Assembly: GCA_019118725.1 (NCBI GenBank)
Contig: DWYO01000037.1
Location: forward strand, 1 to 23,832
Direction: 5' to 3'
DNA: 23,832 nt
From: Candidatus Parabacteroides intestinavium
GTDB taxonomy: Bacteria > Bacteroidota > Bacteroidia > Bacteroidales > Tannerellaceae
In this document: positions 20,469 through 23,832 of the stretch, one piece after another
How the letters are laid out: every line of letters begins with the position of its first letter
How positions within the stretch are numbered: the stretch's first letter is position 1
The notes under the pieces: model-generated
What the model saw: only the letters and a program-made list of their open reading frames with translations
Databases searched by the model: none
Told to the model about the DNA's origin: nothing
Made by a program: the position numbers and the translations under genes

Positions 20469-21839
20469 ATGAGCTTGCGATTATTTCATTATCCTGACGG
20501 TTTGCGAGGCAAACTCCTGAAGCTTACCGGTCCTATCTTCTTAGAAACATTCCTGATTTTGCTGCTGGGCGTTGTCGATACGCTGATGTTAAGCCACTAT
20601 TCGGATAATGCCGTAGCGGCTGTAGGTGTTGTCAACCAGCTATTAAACATGGTTTTCCTGTTGTTTAACGTAACCGCCGTAGGGACATCGGTCATGTGCG
20701 CATTATATTTCGGGGCAAGAGATTCCAAAAGCTTCACACAAGTGATCGGCGTCTCACTCTTGTTTAATGCCCTCATCGGATTACTCATCAGTCTGCTCCT
20801 TTCATTCGGAGGGAAACAGATGCTGATCTGGATGGATATCCGCCCGGACTTGATGCCTATGGCTATCTCCTACATGAAGATCGTCGGAGGCTTCGGGTTC
20901 TTGCAAGCCATCATCTTCACCATCTCGGCCGTACTCCGTGCAGCCAACAAGCCCAACTATTCAATGCAGGTGGCGGTCTTGATTAACTTATTCAATATCG
21001 TAGGAAACTATTCCCTGATTTACGGTCATTTCGGCTTTCCGGAAATGGGTGTGGAAGGAGCAGCCATCTCGACAACACTCAGTCGCGTACTGGGTATGAC
21101 CCTCCTATTCCTTGTCCTGTTCAAACGCTTAGTGCGCCGGTTCCCGTTGGCCTATTTCCGCCCCTTTCCTTTTGACAAACTCAAATCAGTCTTGAAAGTC
21201 GGGATGCCTTCCGCCGCCGAACAGATTTCTTACGATGCCTCTCAGGTTTGCGTAGTCTATTTTATCAATATGTTAGGGAATGAAGTATTGGCGGCACGTG
21301 TCTATATCATGAACATTGTCATCATCGGTTATATCTTCTCTTTAGCCATGGCCAGCGCCACCTCCATCTGCACAGGGAATCTGGTAGGAGCCGGAAAAAA
21401 ACAGGCGGCCTACATATTGAGCTGGTATGCCTGGAAACGCTCTTTGATGATTACTTTTATAGCCAGCGTAGGCGTGTACCTTGGCGGACGTTTCCTGTTG
21501 GGGTGCTTTACTGAAAACGAGTCTATTATCCAGATAGCTATGACCGCCCTGCTGATTGATATCTTCTTAGAGCACGGACGTGCCACCGTACTAATGTTCC
21601 TCTTCTGCTTGCGCTCGGTAGGGGATGTAATTGTCCCGGTACTGATTGAAATCGTCTGTATGTGGGTATTCGCCGTTACCTGCGGTTATCTGTTCGGCAT
21701 CGCCATGGGACTTGGTCTGGCCGGTATCTGGATTGGTCTGGCCTTGGACGAAAGCTCGCGCGGCGTTGTTCTGGCGCTCCGCTGGAGGACTCAAAAATGG
21801 AAAAAACGGAACCTGATAAAGAGTAAAAATATCGCCTAA
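20469..21839 (+). CDS. MATE-family multidrug/toxin efflux transporter
   Basis: The product is a 456-aa inner-membrane protein. MATE proteins export organic cations, drugs or metabolites in exchange for sodium or protons. About twelve hydrophobic segments in two six-helix halves are visible. The N-half opens LTGPIFLETFLILLLGVVDTLMLS with the family's AAVGVVNQL region; the C-half repeats the theme at KVGMPSAAEQISYDAS and ASATSICTGNLVGAGK. Length is standard. The nearby AraC regulator and META lipoprotein might belong to the same response, but each appears to have its own regulatory region. The substrate cannot be predicted. The stop codon overlaps the left end of a 22-nt-unit repeat. Confidence 0.93.
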   Translation: MSLRLFHYPDGLRGKLLKLTGPIFLETFLILLLGVVDTLMLSHYSDNAVAAVGVVNQLLNMVFLLFNVTAVGTSVMCALYFGARDSKSFTQVIGVSLLFNALIGLLISLLLSFGGKQMLIWMDIRPDLMPMAISYMKIVGGFGFLQAIIFTISAVLRAANKPNYSMQVAVLINLFNIVGNYSLIYGHFGFPEMGVEGAAISTTLSRVLGMTLLFLVLFKRLVRRFPLAYFRPFPFDKLKSVLKVGMPSAAEQISYDASQVCVVYFINMLGNEVLAARVYIMNIVIIGYIFSLAMASATSICTGNLVGAGKKQAAYILSWYAWKRSLMITFIASVGVYLGGRFLLGCFTENESIIQIAMTALLIDIFLEHGRATVLMFLFCLRSVGDVIVPVLIEIVCMWVFAVTCGYLFGIAMGLGLAGIWIGLALDESSRGVVLALRWRTQKWKKRNLIKSKNIA

Positions 21840-21924
21840 AATTCGTGCCTACCTTTTCCCAAAAAGCATACGCCCTTTTCCGAAAAAGCATACTACCTTT
21901 GAACAAAAAGGTAGGCATAAATTT
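21838..21924. repeat. 22-nt modular hairpin repeat with inverted ends (copy 3)
   Basis: Units of 22 nt lie at 21845-21866, 21867-21888 and 21889-21910. Ends AAATTCGTGCCTACC and GGTAGGCATAAATTT pair at 13 of 15 positions; the inner 11 bp (21847-21857 with 21906-21916) are perfect. Unit hairpins are CTTTT-ccca-AAAAG (unit 1) and CTTTT-ccga-AAAAG (unit 2); unit 3 can pair TACCTTT with AAAGGTA. It has the same plan as copy 2 (9280-9367) with different stem sequence. It starts inside the MATE stop codon and ends 39 nt before the next -7 box. Confidence 0.85.
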
Positions 21925-21963
21925 CAGCCGCTATGCCACAATGAAAATATAAGCTTAATTTTA

Positions 21964-21971
21964 TAACTTTG
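21964..21971 (+). promoter_or_regulatory. -7 box of the AraC regulator gene
   Basis: TAACTTTG fits TAnnTTTG. It rules out starts upstream of 21972; transcription would begin near 21978, 12-18 nt before the start codon. No clear -33. Confidence 0.6.
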
Positions 21972-21995
21972 CGGCAGGAAAAAGGAAGTATGAAT

Positions 21996-22850
21996 ATGAA
22001 ACAAAAACAAATAGAAGAGAATCTTGGTCCGATGAAACTCATATTCAACTATGAGGACGTGTTTTACAGCTTCTTTTACGATGATATCAGCGGTTGCATC
22101 CATCGCTCGCGAGAGTATGCGATGAATTATGTGTATTCAGGTGAAATGATATTGGATAACGGCCAAGAACAAATTCATGTCGGAAAGGGAGAATGTGTCT
22201 TTATTCCGCGCGACCACCACATCACTATGTACAAAAAACCACGGGACGGAGAAAGATATTGCGGAATATTCCTAAGTTTCACACGGAACTTTCTGCGTGA
22301 GATGTATTCGAAACTTGAACAATACAAGATTCCGGCAAATACCCCCAAACTCAAACCGGGGGTTGTCAAGTTGCCCAAGACGGCAGAGATTACCAGCCTT
22401 TTCGCTTCGCTAACTCCGTTTTTCGATCCGGAGGTAAAACCACAGGACGACTTCATGCACTTGAAGCTGCAAGAAGGACTGCTTGCCTTGCTGCATATAG
22501 ACAAACGGTTTGCACCTACGCTGTTCGATTTCAACGAGCCGTGGAAAATCGACATCCTGGACTTCATGAACAAAAACTATATGTATGAGTTCTCTATGGA
22601 GGATTTGGCGCACTACACGGGAAGAAGCCTTGCCACATTCAAGCGCGACTTCAAAAAGATAAGCGACCTGACACCTGAAAAATGGCTTATACGGAAACGG
22701 CTGGAAGCTGCCTATGCCATGATGCAGGAAAGTGGAAGCAAAGTCGCGGATGTCTATGCGAAAGTAGGGTTCAAGAATCAATCGCATTTCTCGGCAGCGT
22801 TCAAGAAACAATATGGCATCGCACCAACAGCTGTTGCCTCTATTGTATAG
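21996..22850 (+). CDS. AraC/XylS-family transcriptional regulator
   Basis: The product is 284 aa from ATG 21996; ATG 21990 would add two residues. A cupin-like N-terminal sensor domain (about 15-150; YVYSGEMILDNGQ, VGKGECVFIPRDHHITMY) resembles the ExsA-type AraC N-domain. The C-terminal double helix-turn-helix (about 185-284) has FSMEDLAHYTGRSLATFKRDFKK as first HTH and KVADVYAKVGFKNQSHFSAAFKK, then YGIAPTAV, as the second, with the family consensus well kept. It is a DNA-binding regulator; the ligand is unknown. AGGAAG 7 nt upstream favours 21996. Candidate targets are its neighbours (the META gene downstream, with a 16-bp inverted repeat between, and the MATE gene upstream) but this is inference from position. 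Confidence 0.92.
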   Translation: MKQKQIEENLGPMKLIFNYEDVFYSFFYDDISGCIHRSREYAMNYVYSGEMILDNGQEQIHVGKGECVFIPRDHHITMYKKPRDGERYCGIFLSFTRNFLREMYSKLEQYKIPANTPKLKPGVVKLPKTAEITSLFASLTPFFDPEVKPQDDFMHLKLQEGLLALLHIDKRFAPTLFDFNEPWKIDILDFMNKNYMYEFSMEDLAHYTGRSLATFKRDFKKISDLTPEKWLIRKRLEAAYAMMQESGSKVADVYAKVGFKNQSHFSAAFKKQYGIAPTAVASIV

Positions 22851-22908
22851 CTCTATATTAAGGATCCAACTATTCACTATTTTGTGGAAGACTCTTTTCG
22901 CGAACGAT

Positions 22909-22924
22909 TCGAATATCTATTCGA
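22909..22924. promoter_or_regulatory. Inverted repeat between the araC-type and META genes
   Basis: TCGAATA-tc-TATTCGA is a perfect 7-bp inverted repeat with a 2-nt centre. It follows a short palindrome TTCGCGAA (22897-22904). Size and spacing suit a dimeric DNA-binding protein, but no known operator is matched. Confidence 0.35.
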
Positions 22925-22955
22925 CAAACATGTTAATTATCTTTAAAAGCAAACT

Positions 22956-22984
22956 GACAAGGCAACATTTGGCTTGTCTTTTGT
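22956..22984 (+). terminator. Weak stem-loop terminator or leader hairpin before the META gene
   Basis: GACAAG (22956-22961) pairs with CTTGTC (22973-22978), followed by TTTTGTGTCTTT. It could end the AraC transcript or attenuate transcription into the META gene, which starts 35 nt further on. Confidence 0.5.
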
Positions 22985-23018
22985 GTCTTTATTAAAGTAA
23001 CATTATTAATCGAATGAT

Positions 23019-23447
23019 ATGAAAAAGTTTTTTATGTATGCACTCTTGGTTCCGGCACTGGCCGGAAGCCTGTTTGCTTGTTCCGGATCCAAGACCGATG
23101 CCAAGCAATTGGAAGGGAAATGGAACGTGGTAGAAGTAAAAGGGGAAAAAGTTCAGGCCGAGAATACGCCTTTTATGGAATTTGACATGAAAGAAAATAA
23201 ATTGCATGGCAATGCAGGATGCAATATATTCAATACGTCCGTAACGCTGGATGGCAAAGATGTATCAGCTATCACTATCGCCCAAGGAGCTACCACCATG
23301 ATGGCTTGTCCGGATATGGATTTGGAAACTAAAATTCTTCAGTCCATGACGGCTGTACGGGCCGTGAAAGCCGGAGCTAATGCCGATGAGATGCAACTGG
23401 TCGATGCCGAGGGGAATATCCTGATGGTGCTGGAAAAGAGCAAATAA
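23019..23447 (+). CDS. META-domain lipoprotein (HslJ-like)
   Basis: The product is 142 aa. A lipoprotein signal with lipobox LFAC (C21) precedes one META domain (PF03724, about 30-140): LEGKWNVVEVKG, a FDMKENKLHGNAGCNIFN core (the GxxGCNxxxG-like motif of the family), and ATTMMACPDMDLETKIL. META/HslJ proteins are envelope proteins linked in E. coli to heat shock and novobiocin resistance; the molecular role is unknown. ATG 23019 is the only sensible start. No consensus -7 box is seen in the 168 nt after the AraC gene, so it may be read from upstream or activated by a regulator. A 17-bp palindrome follows the stop. Confidence 0.9.
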   Translation: MKKFFMYALLVPALAGSLFACSGSKTDAKQLEGKWNVVEVKGEKVQAENTPFMEFDMKENKLHGNAGCNIFNTSVTLDGKDVSAITIAQGATTMMACPDMDLETKILQSMTAVRAVKAGANADEMQLVDAEGNILMVLEKSK

Positions 23448-23449
23448 CA

Positions 23450-23506
23450 AATTACGAATTATGAATTATGGATTGCAAATGGCTTGCCTATTCATAATTC
23501 GTAATT
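23450..23506. repeat. 17-bp perfect inverted repeat between convergent genes
   Basis: AATTACGAATTATGAAT (23450-23466) and ATTCATAATTCGTAATT (23490-23506) are exact reverse complements around a 23-nt loop. The loop itself contains GCAA-atggc-TTGC. It begins 3 nt after the META stop and lies 19 nt before the end of the opposing gene, so it may act as a bidirectional terminator without a T-tract. AT-rich palindromes of this wording are frequent in Bacteroidota spacers. Confidence 0.85.
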
Positions 23507-23525
23507 CGAAGAAATCGTTTTGAAT

Positions 23526-23832
23526 TTATTTTGAAAGGTCTTTCGGAACTATTTCAATCAATGCCGGACTCGGATTACATCCATATAATATTCCCTCTCC
23601 CCCTTCCACATTACTGTATGCTTCGATAGGATCAGACAATCCGACTTCGGTCAGACTACCTATTAAAAATCCCTTGGATGCCCATGACGAGATGTTATAA
23701 TAGTAATAATCCTGAGACATCGTGGTCAGAATAGGCTGGATATATAAGGTATCCGGAAAGTTCGATTCCATATAATAAGAGCCACCCCTATTTTCATAAT
23801 ACCAGACATATCCGGAAAAAGAGAACTGCAAC
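23526..23832 (-). CDS. DUF4249-type protein, C-terminal part only
   Basis: The gene runs off the right edge; only about the last 101 codons are present, so no start can be assigned. The visible part is rich in aromatic residues (GYVWYYENRGGSYYMES, then SQDYYYYNISSW) and ends with DPIEAYSNVEGGEGILYGCNPS. The YSN-x-x-GG-x-GI pattern near the end is typical of DUF4249 proteins, which are lipoproteins usually encoded beside a TonB-dependent receptor in Bacteroidota. Such a receptor would be expected beyond the window. The assignment rests on the C-terminal pattern alone. It is convergent with the META gene. Confidence 0.65.
   Translation of the reverse strand, partial: LQFSFSGYVWYYENRGGSYYMESNFPDTLYIQPILTTMSQDYYYYNISSWASKGFLIGSLTEVGLSDPIEAYSNVEGGEGILYGCNPSPALIEIVPKDLSK

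Noticed and set aside
21969..21995. Upstream TTG start for the AraC regulator
   Set aside because: It falls within the -7 box TAACTTTG, so it would not be transcribed; ATG 21996 or 21990 fits better.

Overview
The window looks like a chromosomal segment of a Bacteroidales bacterium, most likely Parabacteroides or a close relative (Tannerellaceae/Porphyromonadaceae side). Four things point there. The -7 boxes fit the Bacteroidota consensus TAnnTTTG and recur before most transcription units. Shine-Dalgarno sequences are weak or absent. The gene families are phylum-typical (DUF6242 and DUF4249 proteins, DUF6089/PorG-like barrel, PG_1098-type methyltransferase, HECLGH-type dipeptidyl-peptidase III). 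The gene order DUF6089-uppS-bamA-skp-skp-murI matches what I recall from Porphyromonas. The genus is an inference; the order is well supported. I see no rRNA, tRNA, CRISPR array, integrase or transposase, and base and codon use look uniform, so this reads as core chromosome rather than an island.

Layout, left to right. (1) 26-1222: secreted esterase. (2) 1486-4126: dipeptidyl-peptidase III and an AlkD-like HEAT-repeat protein, 1 nt apart. (3) 4197-5867: AspT/YidE-type exchanger, convergent with a THUMP-like methyltransferase (5874-7064, minus). (4) 7157-9259: exported M3 oligopeptidase. (5) 9511-10578: ribD. (6) 10653-12020: DUF6242 lipoprotein. (7) 12100-18583: cell-envelope cluster with a DUF6089 barrel, uppS and bamA as a tight operon closed by an intrinsic terminator, then two Skp/OmpH chaperones, a second terminator, and murI. 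(8) 18599-20356 (minus): YccF membrane protein and a MepM-like M23 lipoprotein. (9) 20469-21839: MATE transporter. (10) 21996-23447: AraC regulator and META-domain lipoprotein. (11) 23526 to the right edge (minus): C-terminal end of a DUF4249 protein.

Functionally, block 7 joins outer-membrane barrel assembly (BamA, Skp), the undecaprenyl carrier (UppS) and D-glutamate supply for peptidoglycan (MurI), with an M23 hydrolase close by. Two zinc oligopeptidases, DPP III and Dcp-like M3, probably process short peptides in different compartments.

The most unusual signal is not a gene. Three intergenic spacers (about 1329-1409, 9280-9367 and 21838-21924) each carry three units of exactly 22 nt. A unit is a conserved half (ATGCCTAY-like) followed by a mini-hairpin of about 5 bp whose sequence changes while its pairing is kept. 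In two copies the array is closed by inverted ends AAATTyrTGCCT/AGGCATAAATTT, which gives a cloverleaf-like fold. I do not recognise this as a named element. Other points worth a second look: an HxD instead of HxH motif in the M23 enzyme, an AlkD-like protein without the usual W/D pair, murI starting 8 nt after a terminator, a Tyr/Gly-rich insert in BamA, and palindromes around the META gene.
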